A DNA stretch of 64,000 bases from assembly GCA_934234215.1 (NCBI GenBank), contig CAKQHB010000006.1, forward strand, positions 1 through 64,000, in the 5' to 3' direction. The translations under genes and the position numbers were made by a program. Source of the DNA: an uncultured Cuneatibacter sp. (lineage in GTDB: Bacteria > Bacillota > Clostridia > Lachnospirales > Lachnospiraceae). Shown piece by piece: positions 1-8,147 of this stretch. The notes under the pieces are model-generated. The model was given only the letters and a program-made list of their open reading frames with translations, was not told where the DNA came from and did not search any database. The stretch's first letter is position 1; each line of letters opens with the position of its first letter.

Positions 1-2
1 AT

Positions 3-75
3 GGGGTCTTAGCTCAGCTGGGAGAGCATCTGCCTTACAAGCAGAGGGTCATAGGTTCGAGCCCTATAGGCCCCA
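3..75 (+). tRNA. tRNA-Val (anticodon UAC)
   Basis: Full cloverleaf. The acceptor stem pairs GGGGTCT with AGGCCCC, the anticodon stem TCTGC/GCAGA holds the loop CTTACAA, so the anticodon is TAC (Val). The T arm contains GGTTCGA. No CCA is encoded. First of a four-tRNA cluster with gaps of only 12-28 bases, probably one transcript. Confidence 0.95.
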
Positions 76-99
76 TCAACTAAATAAAATAATTATTAT

Positions 100-181
100 G
101 GACGGATTCCCGAGTGGCCAAAGGGGACAGACTGTAAATCTGCTGCAACTTGCTTCGGTGGTTCGAATCCACCTCCGTCCA
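100..181 (+). tRNA. tRNA-Tyr (anticodon GUA)
   Basis: Class II tRNA with a long variable arm (82 nt). The acceptor stem pairs GGACGGA with TCCGTCC. The anticodon loop CTGTAAA gives anticodon GTA. T arm GGTTCGAATCC is present; CCA is not encoded. Confidence 0.95.
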
Positions 182-209
182 TTTTCCATTTTTGGAAACT
201 TAATTTCAT

Positions 210-283
210 CGCGGGGTGGAGCAGTCTGGAAGCTCGTCGGGCTCATAACCCGAAGGTCATAGGTTCAAATCCTGTCCCCGCAA
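210..283 (+). tRNA. initiator tRNA-fMet (CAU)
   Basis: The anticodon loop CTCATAA gives CAT. Two initiator hallmarks are visible: the first acceptor position is an unpaired C opposite A, and the anticodon stem has three consecutive G-C pairs (GGG/CCC). CCA is not encoded. Confidence 0.95.
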
Positions 284-295
284 CGCAGGAAACAT

Positions 296-368
<73 letters not shown>

Positions 369-461
369 CTTTTCCTTTTAAATACACTATTATTCTTCTT
401 AGTTCGAGAATTACTACACTTCGTAGCGATTCTCTTTTTTTGATTTATGAGGGAATGTCAC

Positions 462-1058
462 ATGGGAAAGATATTTTATCTGATGGGAAAGAGTGCCTGC
501 GGAAAGGATTCCTTACACAAGGCATTACTGGCGGACCCAACGCTGGGACTGAAAAGCGCTGTTTTGTATACAACGCGCCCGATGCGGGAAAATGAAGTAG
601 ATGGTGTCGATTATTTCTTTGTGACGGAGCAGAAGGTCTCGGAACTGGAGCAGTCCGGCAGGATCATTGAGATGCGGACGTATGATACGATCTATGGTCC
701 GTGGAAGTATCTGACTGTGGATGACGGACAATTTGATTCGGAGGATGCGGATTATCTGATGATTGGAACACTCGCTTCTTATCAGACGCTGCAGCAGTAT
801 TTCGGGAAGGAACGACTGATTCCACTGTATATCGAGGTGGAGGATGGCGAACGTCTGAGACGGGCGCTGAACCGGGAACGAAAGCAGACCGATCCCAAGT
901 ATGCGGAGATGTGCAGACGCTTTTTGGCGGATGAAGAGGACTTTTCTCCAGAAAATCTGCAGAAAGCTGGAATCACCACATCTTATAAAAACCGCCGGTT
1001 TTCGGTGTGTCTGAACACAATGAAACGGGCAATCAAAAAGCAAAAGAAGAAAAACTGA
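462..1058 (+). CDS. guanylate-kinase-like nucleoside monophosphate kinase
   Basis: 198 aa, close to the usual size of Gmk. The P-loop is MGKSACGKDS near the N terminus, followed by the guanylate kinase signature TTRPMRENEVDGVDYFFV (Arg pair and Gly-Tyr of the GMP site) and an IYGPW segment equivalent to the conserved YG. The likely reaction is ATP-dependent phosphorylation of GMP or another NMP. ATG 462 is preferred over the in-frame ATG 447 because GAGGGA lies 7 nt upstream. The P-loop has Ala-Cys where Gmk normally has Ser-Gly, so this may be a divergent paralogue rather than the essential Gmk. It occupies the position that tmk holds upstream of holB in B. subtilis, 110 nt before holB. Confidence 0.75.
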   Translation: MGKIFYLMGKSACGKDSLHKALLADPTLGLKSAVLYTTRPMRENEVDGVDYFFVTEQKVSELEQSGRIIEMRTYDTIYGPWKYLTVDDGQFDSEDADYLMIGTLASYQTLQQYFGKERLIPLYIEVEDGERLRRALNRERKQTDPKYAEMCRRFLADEEDFSPENLQKAGITTSYKNRRFSVCLNTMKRAIKKQKKKN

Positions 1059-1168
1059 ACAGAAAAACGAATGCAGAGAGTTTTGCAGCGGAAAATGCGG
1101 CAGAACTCTTTTTTCTTGCCGAAAACTATGTTAAAATAAAACGGATTCTATATTTTAGGAGGACTGGA

Positions 1169-2158
1169 ATGGACGAGTTTCGCGAGATTATTGGAAATGA
1201 CCTGATAAAAGACTTATTTCTGCGTGCGGTACGGACGTCACATGTTTCTCATGGCTATATTCTCAGCGGAGAAGACGGCATGGGAAAGAAAATGATTGCC
1301 AGATCCTTTGCAAAGCTGTTACTGTGTGAAAATCCGGAAAAGGGAGATACGCCCTGCGGTAAGTGTCACTCCTGTCTGCAGTTTGCCAGCGGGAACCATC
1401 CGGATGTGATTTATTTAAAGCATGAAAAACCGAATGTGATCGGTGTTGACGATATCCGAAAACTGAATGAGGATATTATCATCAAACCGTACAGCAGTGC
1501 GTATAAGATTTATATTGTGGATGAGGCGGAGACGATGACAGTAGCGGCGCAGAATGCGCTGTTAAAGACGTTGGAAGAGCCGCCGGCATATGCGGTGATC
1601 CTGCTGTTGACGACAAACGGAGCGAACTTTTTACAGACAATCCTCTCACGGTGCGTTATCTTGAATTTGAAGCAGATTCCGGAGGAGGAAGTGGAGCGTG
1701 TGCTGCGGGAGCAGGGCATTCCGGAGAAGCGGATTCAGCCGATTCTGAAGCTGTGCCGCGGAAACATCGGCAAGGCGAGGAAGATGGCGGAGTCTGATGA
1801 TTTTGCAGAGCTGCTGCATGAGATCATGAATTTGATGCAGTCGATCCATCGGATGACATTTGAGGAGTTGATGGCGGCCGTGGGCAGACTGTCGGAGCAT
1901 CGTCTGAATATCCGGGAGTGTCTGGATTTTATTCGTCTGTGGTATCGCGATGTGCTGCTGTTTAAAGTTACAAACGATATTAACGTGTTGGTATTTCAGG
2001 AGAGCTTTCGGGATATCCGGGAGGTCGCACAGAAGAGCAGTTTTGAAGGGATCGAGAATATTATGCAGGCAATCGACACTGCAACACGCCGTCTGGAGGC
2101 AAATGTTAATTTTGAACTGACGATGGAGCTGCTTCTGATGGCGGTAAGAGATAACTGA
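1169..2158 (+). CDS. holB: DNA polymerase III delta' subunit (clamp loader)
   Basis: 330 aa. AAA+ clamp-loader subunit that helps load the sliding clamp at the replication fork. N-terminal GEDGMGKK is the P-loop-like segment, followed by a zinc module with cysteines CGKCHSC, then VDEAETMTVAAQNALLKTLEEPP, the very typical DnaX/HolB box, and LLTTNGANFLQTILSRC (sensor 1 and SRC motif). The ATG at 1169 is chosen because AGGAGGA lies 5 nt before it and homology starts there (MDEFREIIG); the open frame extends upstream without a better start. Next gene is ricT, as in B. subtilis. Confidence 0.93.
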   Translation: MDEFREIIGNDLIKDLFLRAVRTSHVSHGYILSGEDGMGKKMIARSFAKLLLCENPEKGDTPCGKCHSCLQFASGNHPDVIYLKHEKPNVIGVDDIRKLNEDIIIKPYSSAYKIYIVDEAETMTVAAQNALLKTLEEPPAYAVILLLTTNGANFLQTILSRCVILNLKQIPEEEVERVLREQGIPEKRIQPILKLCRGNIGKARKMAESDDFAELLHEIMNLMQSIHRMTFEELMAAVGRLSEHRLNIRECLDFIRLWYRDVLLFKVTNDINVLVFQESFRDIREVAQKSSFEGIENIMQAIDTATRRLEANVNFELTMELLLMAVRDN

Positions 2159-2187
2159 GCATTGATAGAATTGGAATGGAGAGCATT

Positions 2188-3693
2188 ATGATAAAAGTTG
2201 TAGGCGTAAGATTTCGACAGACATGCAAAATGTACTATTTTTCACCTGGCGAATTTGAGATCAAGACAGGGGATGGTGTCATTGTCGAAACCGCTCGTGG
2301 AATTGAATATGGTACGGTCGTCATGGGTATTACCGAGATGACCGATGATAAGGTCGTTCAGCCGTTAAAGCCTGTGATCCGAATTGCGACAAAGGAAGAT
2401 CAGATGGTCAGAGAGCTGAACAGCAAAAAAGAAAAAGAAGCATTTAAGATCTGCGAGGAGAAGATCGCAAGGCACGGTCTGGAAATGAAGCTCGTGGATG
2501 TGGAATATACATTTGACGGCAACAAAGTGCTGTTTTATTTTATTGCAGATGGCAGAATTGATTTCCGTGAACTGGTAAAGGATCTGGCATCGGTATTCCG
2601 CACTCGTATTGAGCTGCGTCAGATCGGTGTGCGTGATGAAACAAAGGCAAAGGGCGGCATTGGTATTTGCGGACGTGTGCTTTGTTGTCACAGCTACCTG
2701 TCTGATTTTGCACCGGTTTCGATCAAGATGGCGAAGGAGCAGAATCTGTCTCTGAATCCGTCGAAGATCTCCGGTGTGTGCGGACGTCTGATGTGCTGTC
2801 TGAAAAATGAGCAGGAAACGTATGAATATCTGAACAGTCAGCTGCCTTCGATCGGAGAGACGGTCACCACGGATGACGGTTTCCGTGGGGATGTTCAGAA
2901 TGTGAATGTACTGCGTCAGTTAGTCAAGGTGCTGGTGCAGGTAGATCGGGACGAGAAGGAGCTGCGGGAGTATAAAGTTGAGCAGCTGCAGTTTCGTGGA
3001 AAGAAGAAAAAGGCACAGCCGGCAGCAGGATGTGACGGCTGTGGAGAAGGCTGTGGCGGATGCGGCAGCGCGTGTGGCACCGGACAGGCTACAGGCGGCG
3101 AGGAGACCGAAGCAAAGGCTGCGGCAGGTGAGGAGACAGCTGTAAGCGCAGCAGAGCCGGAACAGGCACCTGAGCAGGTTAAGATAGAAGAAATGGGCGC
3201 GGAAAGACCGGCGAGAGAGCTGAGAAATCCGGAAAACCGCGAGAATAGAGAAAATAGAGAGAATCGCGAAAACAGAGATCGTGGTCGTGGTCGCGGACAG
3301 CAGCAAAGACGCGAGGCACGGGGCGAGGAAAATCGCAGAACCGGCGAGAAGCGGAATTATCATGAGAATCCGAACCGCAGCCGCGGCGAGGGCAGACCGA
3401 ATGGAGAGAACGGCAGCTCGGAGAGAAAACGGGACAATAACAATCGCCCGCGCAGAGACAATCGAAATTTTGAGAATCGTCGGGTGAATGGCGAACAGCG
3501 CAGCGAGAACAGACGGAATGATCGCAATTATGAGAATCGCAGCCGGGAGAATCCGAATCGGAGCGAGGCAGAGGGCAGACCGAATGAGAACCGCAGAGAG
3601 ACCGGCGGCGAGCAGCGCAAAAGAAATAATAATCGCAGATATCAGGGAAACCACCGTCAGAGAAATACGGATTCCCAGCAGAATAACGAATAA
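2188..3693 (+). CDS. ricT: PSP1/RicT-family Fe-S regulatory protein with long low-complexity tail
   Basis: 501 aa. Residues 1-270 match the YaaT/RicT (PSP1) family, a partner of RicA/RicF in the Y complex that affects RNase Y and phosphorelay activity in Bacillus. The family cysteine clusters are visible: GICGRVLCCHSYL and GVCGRLMCCL, which ligate an Fe-S cluster in B. subtilis. After that comes a Cys/Gly stretch (residues 282-297, six cysteines), an Ala/Glu segment, and about 150 residues rich in Arg, Asn and Glu with ENR repeats (346-358) and RGRGRG. RicT is normally about 275 aa, so the tail is an addition. ATG 2188 has GGAGAG 4 nt upstream; ATG 2176 has no clear site. Confidence 0.88.
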   Translation: MIKVVGVRFRQTCKMYYFSPGEFEIKTGDGVIVETARGIEYGTVVMGITEMTDDKVVQPLKPVIRIATKEDQMVRELNSKKEKEAFKICEEKIARHGLEMKLVDVEYTFDGNKVLFYFIADGRIDFRELVKDLASVFRTRIELRQIGVRDETKAKGGIGICGRVLCCHSYLSDFAPVSIKMAKEQNLSLNPSKISGVCGRLMCCLKNEQETYEYLNSQLPSIGETVTTDDGFRGDVQNVNVLRQLVKVLVQVDRDEKELREYKVEQLQFRGKKKKAQPAAGCDGCGEGCGGCGSACGTGQATGGEETEAKAAAGEETAVSAAEPEQAPEQVKIEEMGAERPARELRNPENRENRENRENRENRDRGRGRGQQQRREARGEENRRTGEKRNYHENPNRSRGEGRPNGENGSSERKRDNNNRPRRDNRNFENRRVNGEQRSENRRNDRNYENRSRENPNRSEAEGRPNENRRETGGEQRKRNNNRRYQGNHRQRNTDSQQNNE

Positions 3694-3708
3694 AGAGTGG
3701 GGATGGAC

Positions 3709-4449
3709 ATGTCGGAAGTAATTCTGAAAGAGACGGAGCGGATCGATGATCTGCAGCGAAACGGATATCGCATCATTCAGGACACAAAGGGCTTTTGCTT
3801 TGGCATGGACGCCGTGCTGCTGTCGGGCTTTGCTGCGGTTCGAAAAGGTGAGCGGGCGCTGGATCTGGGCACCGGGACAGGCATTATTCCGATTCTGCTG
3901 CGGGGCAAGACCGCAGGCAGAGATTTTACCGGACTGGAGATTCAGGAAAAGGTCGCAGACATGGCGAGCCGCAGTGTGCGTCTGAATGGATTGGAGCAGG
4001 AGATCCAAATCGTGCAGGGGGATATCTGCACAGCTTCCGCGCGGTTTGGAGGAGCCTCTTTCGATGTGATCACCTCGAATCCGCCTTATATGGACGATCA
4101 TCACGGACTGGTGAATCCCACGGAAGAAAAAGCGATTTCGAGACATGAGGTGCTTTGTACACTGGATGATCTGCTGCGGGAGACTGCGAAGATGTTAAAG
4201 TCCGGTGGACGGTTTTACCTGGTGCATCGCCCTCATCGTCTGATCGATATTTTGGCGGGGATGCGAAAATATGGTCTGGAACCGAAGCGGATGAAGATGG
4301 TACATCCCTATCGGGAGAAAGATGCTAATATGGTGCTGATCGAAGCGGTGCGCGGCGGTCGTCCTTATCTGAAGGAGGAGGCGCCGATCATCGTGTATGA
4401 GCGCCCTGGCGTCTATACGCAGGAGATTTTGGACATCTACGGATATTGA
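3709..4449 (+). CDS. yabB: tRNA1(Val) A37 N6-methyltransferase family (YabB/TrmN6)
   Basis: 246 aa Rossmann-fold SAM methyltransferase. Motif I is LDLGTGTGIIPILL and motif IV is SNPPYM, the NPPY signature of N6-adenine methyltransferases. N-terminal RIDDLQRNGYRIIQ and FGMDAVLLSGF are typical of the TrmN6/YabB family. It probably modifies A37 of a tRNA. Position between ricT and rsmI agrees with yabB of B. subtilis. Start is uncertain: GTG 3697, ATG 3703 and ATG 3709 are in frame; ATG 3709 has GGGG at a usable 6-nt spacing. Confidence 0.88.
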   Translation: MSEVILKETERIDDLQRNGYRIIQDTKGFCFGMDAVLLSGFAAVRKGERALDLGTGTGIIPILLRGKTAGRDFTGLEIQEKVADMASRSVRLNGLEQEIQIVQGDICTASARFGGASFDVITSNPPYMDDHHGLVNPTEEKAISRHEVLCTLDDLLRETAKMLKSGGRFYLVHRPHRLIDILAGMRKYGLEPKRMKMVHPYREKDANMVLIEAVRGGRPYLKEEAPIIVYERPGVYTQEILDIYGY

Positions 4450-4463
4450 GGAAGGAGCAGCAT

Positions 4464-5315
4464 ATGAGCGGAATGTTATATCTGTGTGCGACACCGATCG
4501 GCAATCTGGAGGATATCACACTCCGGGTGCTGCGGGTTTTGCAGGAAGTCGATCTGATCGCGGCGGAGGATACCAGAAACAGCATTAAGCTGCTGAATCA
4601 TTTTGAGATCAAGACGCCGATGACCAGTTATCACGAATACAACAAATACGACAAGGCAGCGTGGCTCGTGCAGCAGATGCAGGAGGGCAAAAATGTTGCC
4701 GTCATCACAGATGCCGGGACGCCGGGCATTTCTGATCCGGGTGAGGAGCTTGTGAGACAGTGTGTGGAAGCCGGGATTCCGGTGACTTCCCTGCCGGGTG
4801 CGACTGCAGTGATCACAGCGCTGACAATTTCCGGATTATCCACAAGACGGTTCTGCTTTGAGGCGTTTTTGCCGCCGGATAAGAAGGAACGGCGCAGGAT
4901 TCTGGCAGAGCTAAAGGACGAAACGCGGACAACGATCCTGTACGAAGCGCCGCATCATTTGAGAGATACCCTTCAGGAACTCTACGATGCCCTTGGAGAC
5001 CGCAGAATCTCTATCTGCAAGGAGTTGACTAAAAAGCATGAAACAGTGCTCTATACGACTCTACAGGGGGCAATAGCGCATTTCGAGCAGGAAGACCCGC
5101 GGGGAGAATATGTTCTTGTATTAGAAGGCCGCAGCGTGCAGGAGCTGGAGAAAGAACAGCAGCAGGCATGGGAAGCAATGACGATGGAAGAGCATGTGGC
5201 ATATTATGAGGAGCAGGGGCAGAACCGCAAGGATGCCATGAAGTCTGCGGCAAAGGATCGCGGCATCAGCAAGCGGGATGTGTATCAGGCACTGCTTTCC
5301 GGAAAAGAAGAGTAA
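4464..5315 (+). CDS. rsmI: 16S rRNA (cytidine1402-2'-O)-methyltransferase
   Basis: 283 aa, the usual RsmI length. The tetrapyrrole-methylase fold is recognisable from LYLCATPIGNLEDITLRVL at the N terminus, AAEDTRNSIKLLNHF, VITDAGTPGISDPGE (the GTPGISDPG motif) and SLPGATAVITAL. It methylates the ribose of C1402 in the decoding centre. ATG 4464 is preceded by GGAAGGAG at 6 nt; the frame is open to TTG 4446, which overlaps the end of yabB. Last gene of the holB block, followed by a terminator. Confidence 0.95.
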   Translation: MSGMLYLCATPIGNLEDITLRVLRVLQEVDLIAAEDTRNSIKLLNHFEIKTPMTSYHEYNKYDKAAWLVQQMQEGKNVAVITDAGTPGISDPGEELVRQCVEAGIPVTSLPGATAVITALTISGLSTRRFCFEAFLPPDKKERRRILAELKDETRTTILYEAPHHLRDTLQELYDALGDRRISICKELTKKHETVLYTTLQGAIAHFEQEDPRGEYVLVLEGRSVQELEKEQQQAWEAMTMEEHVAYYEEQGQNRKDAMKSAAKDRGISKRDVYQALLSGKEE

Positions 5316-5320
5316 AAAAG

Positions 5321-5377
5321 AAAAACTTCGCTGTGTTACGGAAATCGTTCCGAACAGCGAAGTTTGTTCTTTTTCTT
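5321..5377. terminator. bidirectional intrinsic terminator between rsmI and abrB
   Basis: AAACTTCGCTGT (5323-5334) pairs perfectly with ACAGCGAAGTTT (5354-5365), with A-rich sequence before and a T-rich run after (5366-5376). It serves rsmI (+) and could serve abrB (-), since the flanks are A/T-rich on both sides. Confidence 0.85.
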
Positions 5378-5413
5378 AGATTATGTAAGATTAAAAATCG
5401 GACAAATAGAAAA

Positions 5414-5683
5414 TCAGTTTTTCTTTACAAGATCGAAGCCGGCACGAGAAGCCAGTTCACGGATGGAAGAACGGGATACGAGCTTGCCCTCATACTCGAT
5501 CAGATCCTCGGACTCGCCGGTGAAGATATCACCGATCAGTGCTCTCTTCAGGATGATGTGATCACCATCAACGTAGATCTGAACCGGATCCTTCACAGAA
5601 AGACCGAGAGAACGGCGAATCTCGATGGGCAGTGTAATACGACCCAGTTCATCAACATGACGAATAATACCTGTATTCTTCAT
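5414..5683 (-). CDS. abrB: AbrB/SpoVT-family transition-state regulator
   Basis: 89 aa. The N-terminal 50 residues form a swapped-hairpin AbrB DNA-binding domain: GIIRHVDELGRITLPIEIRR, then SLGLSVKDPVQIYVDGDHIILKR. The C-terminal 35 residues are less conserved. Such proteins are dimeric repressors or activators of stationary-phase genes. It is convergent to rsmI, exactly as abrB is in B. subtilis, which supports the symbol. ATG 5683 is used rather than TTG 5686 because AGGAGGT (5688-5694, complement) gives 4 nt to the ATG but only 1 to the TTG. Confidence 0.88.
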   Translation of the reverse strand: MKNTGIIRHVDELGRITLPIEIRRSLGLSVKDPVQIYVDGDHIILKRALIGDIFTGESEDLIEYEGKLVSRSSIRELASRAGFDLVKKN

Positions 5684-5837
5684 CAATACCTCCTATTCCC
5701 GAGTAAAATCTCTAGTGTAAACCTATGATGTAGACACAGAATTTCACCGGACGTGTAATTTTGTGTACTTGCAGTTTAACAGGGTTTTGTGCGCATGTCA
5801 ATTGACTTTGACATTTTTTTTACAAGAAATTACAGGG

Positions 5838-5865
5838 GAATATTAACATGGAACTATCATACAAT
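5838..5865 (+). promoter_or_regulatory. candidate sigma-E-type sporulation promoter for spmAB
   Basis: GAATATT (5838-5844) and CATACAAT (5858-5865) are 13 nt apart, 35 nt before the spmA ATG. This resembles the published B. subtilis sigma-E pattern (ATA-type -35, CATACANT -10), and spmA/spmB belong to that regulon there. Seen by eye only. Confidence 0.5.
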
Positions 5866-5900
5866 AAAATTAAGAAAAAGTACAGTTCGAGGACAAAAAA

Positions 5901-6527
5901 ATGCTAAATGGACTTTGGGCAGGCATGATCGTGCTCGGTGTGTTGTGGGGCGCGTGGAACGGAACGATGGGAGAAGTCGGGGCGTTTGCTCTGGAGTCGG
6001 CGCAGAGTGCGGTGACACTGTGTGTGACGATGGCGGGCATTTTGGCACTGTGGAGCGGACTGATGGAAGTGGCAAAAGAAGCGGGGATACTGAACCGAAT
6101 GGAAAAGGGGATGCGTCCGGCGCTTCATTTTTTATTTCCGGAGATTCCAAAAGGGCATCCGGCGCTGCAGCAGATCGCGGTAAACTTTACGGCGAATATT
6201 CTGGGTCTTGGCTGGGCGGCGACACCGGCGGGACTTGCCGCAATGCGGGAGCTGCGTGCACTGGAGCAGGAGCGGGGCAATCCGAACCCGGAGATTGCCA
6301 GCAAGGAGATGTGTACCTTTCTGATCCTGAATATTTCATCTCTGCAGCTGCTGCCGGTGAATGTCATCGTATATCGCACGCAGTACGGAAGCGTGGATCC
6401 TGCAGGAGTCATCGGACCGGGGCTTGCAGCAACCTTTGTCAGCACAGCAGCAGCGGTTTTGTTCTGTAAATGGCAAAGCATGAGAAAACAAAAATCGACA
6501 AAAAGAAAGAAAAAAGTGTCTTTATAA
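5901..6527 (+). CDS. spmA: spore maturation protein A
   Basis: 208 aa integral membrane protein of the nucleoside-recognition (Gate) domain family. Typical pieces are LNGLWAGMIVLGVLWGAWNG at the N terminus, NFTANILGLGWAATPAGLAAMRELR and LNISSLQLLPVNVIVYR. In Bacillus SpmA and SpmB are needed for spore core dehydration. The protein ends with a basic tail (RKQKSTKRKKK). A weak GAGGA site lies about 8 nt upstream of ATG 5901. Paired with spmB 25 nt downstream and preceded by a sigma-E-like promoter. Confidence 0.92.
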   Translation: MLNGLWAGMIVLGVLWGAWNGTMGEVGAFALESAQSAVTLCVTMAGILALWSGLMEVAKEAGILNRMEKGMRPALHFLFPEIPKGHPALQQIAVNFTANILGLGWAATPAGLAAMRELRALEQERGNPNPEIASKEMCTFLILNISSLQLLPVNVIVYRTQYGSVDPAGVIGPGLAATFVSTAAAVLFCKWQSMRKQKSTKRKKKVSL

Positions 6528-6552
6528 AGAAAAATAAGTGAAGGAGACAGGG

Positions 6553-7083
6553 ATGGGATTTCTTGCCGGGCTTTCGGAGTGGTGTATTCCGCTGGTGTTT
6601 TTTTATGTCGTATTGACGGGGATGATGGAGCATGTGGCGGTGTACGATGTGTTTGTGAAAGGGGCGAAGGAAGGATTGAAAACGACAGTGCAGATCCTGC
6701 CGACGCTCATCGGACTAATGGCAGGAGTCGGCATCCTGCGGGCAAGCGGATTTCTGGATGCTCTGAGCGGATGGCTGGCGGTGCCGGCGACGTTTCTGCA
6801 TTTTCCGAAAGAATTAGTCCCGCTGACGCTGGTACGGATGTTTTCCTCCTCGGCGGCAACGGGACTTCTTTTAGATGTGTTTCAAAACTATGGAACGGAT
6901 TCGCTGATCGGCTGGACCGCCTCGATTCTGATGAGCTGTACCGAGACGATCTTTTATACGATGAGTGTTTATTTTCTGGCGGCGGGCATTCGGAAGACCC
7001 GTTTTACACTTCCCGGAGCGCTGCTTGCGACAACGGTGGGGGCAATCGCCAGTGTCATGCTGGCAATGCGAATGATCGGTTGA
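6553..7083 (+). CDS. spmB: spore maturation protein B
   Basis: 176 aa membrane protein with the same Gate-type fold as SpmA and standard SpmB length. Recognisable segments are EWCIPLVFFYVVLTG, GAKEGLKTTVQILPTLIGLM and SCTETIFYTMSVYFLAAGIRKTR. ATG 6553 has AAGGAGA 5 nt upstream; an in-frame GTG at 6538 overlaps that site and is rejected. Partner of spmA in spore maturation. Convergent with the pectin methylesterase gene, whose stop lies 7 nt away. Confidence 0.92.
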   Translation: MGFLAGLSEWCIPLVFFYVVLTGMMEHVAVYDVFVKGAKEGLKTTVQILPTLIGLMAGVGILRASGFLDALSGWLAVPATFLHFPKELVPLTLVRMFSSSAATGLLLDVFQNYGTDSLIGWTASILMSCTETIFYTMSVYFLAAGIRKTRFTLPGALLATTVGAIASVMLAMRMIG

Positions 7084-7089
7084 GAGGAA

Positions 7090-8079
7090 TCAGCTGAGCG
7101 GATTCCAGTCTCCCAGCACGAGTTCTCTGCGGTAGTGCGCTGCCTGCTCTTCGGTCAGCGTGTCCGTCCATTCCGGACGAGCACCCTCTGCGCCGGGACC
7201 ATAAGAATTGTACTCGGCATAATACAGATGATCGTGTCCACCCTGAGAAGCCCAGTCGTCCCAGCCTTCGGGACGAATGTGTTCGCCCAGCTCACAGTGC
7301 AGGAGTACGGTGCGGGCATATTCTCTCCAGGGACGACCGAGATAAACGGTGTGCTTCGGACAATTGCTGGTGAAGCGGCACTCGTTCAGCACATAGCCGT
7401 ATTCCTGACCTTCCGGTGTGGAAGCGGCGGTGGCGAAGCCGTTGATGTCGTAGCCAATATCGAGGGAATGGATCTGACAATGATCGAAATACGCGGTCGC
7501 GCTTCCGAAAATAAAGTCTACCTCGCCCTCGATATAGCAGTTCCGATAATACTGTCTGCCATTTTCACGGGTAGAAAATTCTTTCGGACCGTGGAAACCG
7601 CCGGGGGAAAATTCTTTTGCCGGAAGCGGTGCGGTGAACAGCGTGTCCTGCCAGCCGAGGAAGCGGCAGTTGTCGAAAAACAGGCGATCTCCATCGGCAT
7701 AGACTGCCAAGCCCTGACCGGCGCGGTTGCCGGGTCCGCAATCATTCTGGAAAGTCAGATTGCGGGCGGTGAAGTCATGGGTGTCAGTGCGGAACGTCGA
7801 GGTTCGGAAGGTGCCGCGCTTGGCGTCAGAAAGCATCTCTTTTGCACCATCGCCCCAGACGATGACGGTCTGATTGGCAGAGTCACCGGTACCTACGAGG
7901 GTAAGGTAGGGCTGTTTTACCACAATCTTTTCCCGATAAATGCCGGGAGCAATGTAGATCGTGACGGGATTGCCCCAGTTCCGGGCGGCATCGATCAGTG
8001 CTTCGCCAATCGTTATACAGCAGCAGGTTCCCTCGGACGTAAATCCGAGGGGAGAGACATAGATTTTGTTTTCAGACAT
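7090..8079 (-). CDS. pectin methylesterase (CE8), intracellular
   Basis: 329 aa right-handed beta-helix enzyme that removes methyl esters from pectin or oligogalacturonides. The active-site segments are present: GWQDTL, EGEVDFIFGSATAYF (catalytic Asp) and YLGRPWREY (conserved Arg/Trp). There is no signal peptide from the preferred start, so it should act in the cytoplasm on imported oligosaccharides. ATG 8079 has GGAGAA 6 nt upstream; the frame stays open upstream (to 8184) but runs over the leader element and the end of the DUF885 gene. Lies 68 nt downstream of that gene, and its leader shares a structured block with the hydrolase at 57,884. Confidence 0.9.
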   Translation of the reverse strand: MSENKIYVSPLGFTSEGTCCCITIGEALIDAARNWGNPVTIYIAPGIYREKIVVKQPYLTLVGTGDSANQTVIVWGDGAKEMLSDAKRGTFRTSTFRTDTHDFTARNLTFQNDCGPGNRAGQGLAVYADGDRLFFDNCRFLGWQDTLFTAPLPAKEFSPGGFHGPKEFSTRENGRQYYRNCYIEGEVDFIFGSATAYFDHCQIHSLDIGYDINGFATAASTPEGQEYGYVLNECRFTSNCPKHTVYLGRPWREYARTVLLHCELGEHIRPEGWDDWASQGGHDHLYYAEYNSYGPGAEGARPEWTDTLTEEQAAHYRRELVLGDWNPLS

Positions 8080-8092
8080 GATATTCTCCATT

Positions 8093-8139
8093 CTGGAGCG
8101 CTTTGCGGGACACCATGTTTGTGACGCTCCGGCACAAAC
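8093..8139 (-). promoter_or_regulatory. structured leader element of the pectin methylesterase gene
   Basis: On the sense (minus) strand: GTTTGTG (8139-8133), loop CCGGAGCGT (8132-8124), CACAAAC (8123-8117) form a 7-bp hairpin. The loop can pair at 7 of 8 positions with CGCTCCAG (8100-8093), which lies 13 nt before the ATG and abuts the ribosome-binding site. Thirty nt (8139-8110) are identical to 57,779-57,808. Confidence 0.55.
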
Positions 8140-8147
8140 GGAATGTG

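Noticed and set aside
3226..3280. Short tandem repeats that might suggest a CRISPR or minisatellite array
   Set aside because: They are in-frame codons of the ENR repeat in the RicT tail; no spacers and no cas genes are present.
2920..4146. Long open frame (408 codons) on the minus strand opposite ricT and yabB
   Set aside because: Low-complexity translation rich in Ile/Leu/Ala/Ser caused by the repetitive ricT tail; no ribosome site or family, and the plus-strand genes are certain.
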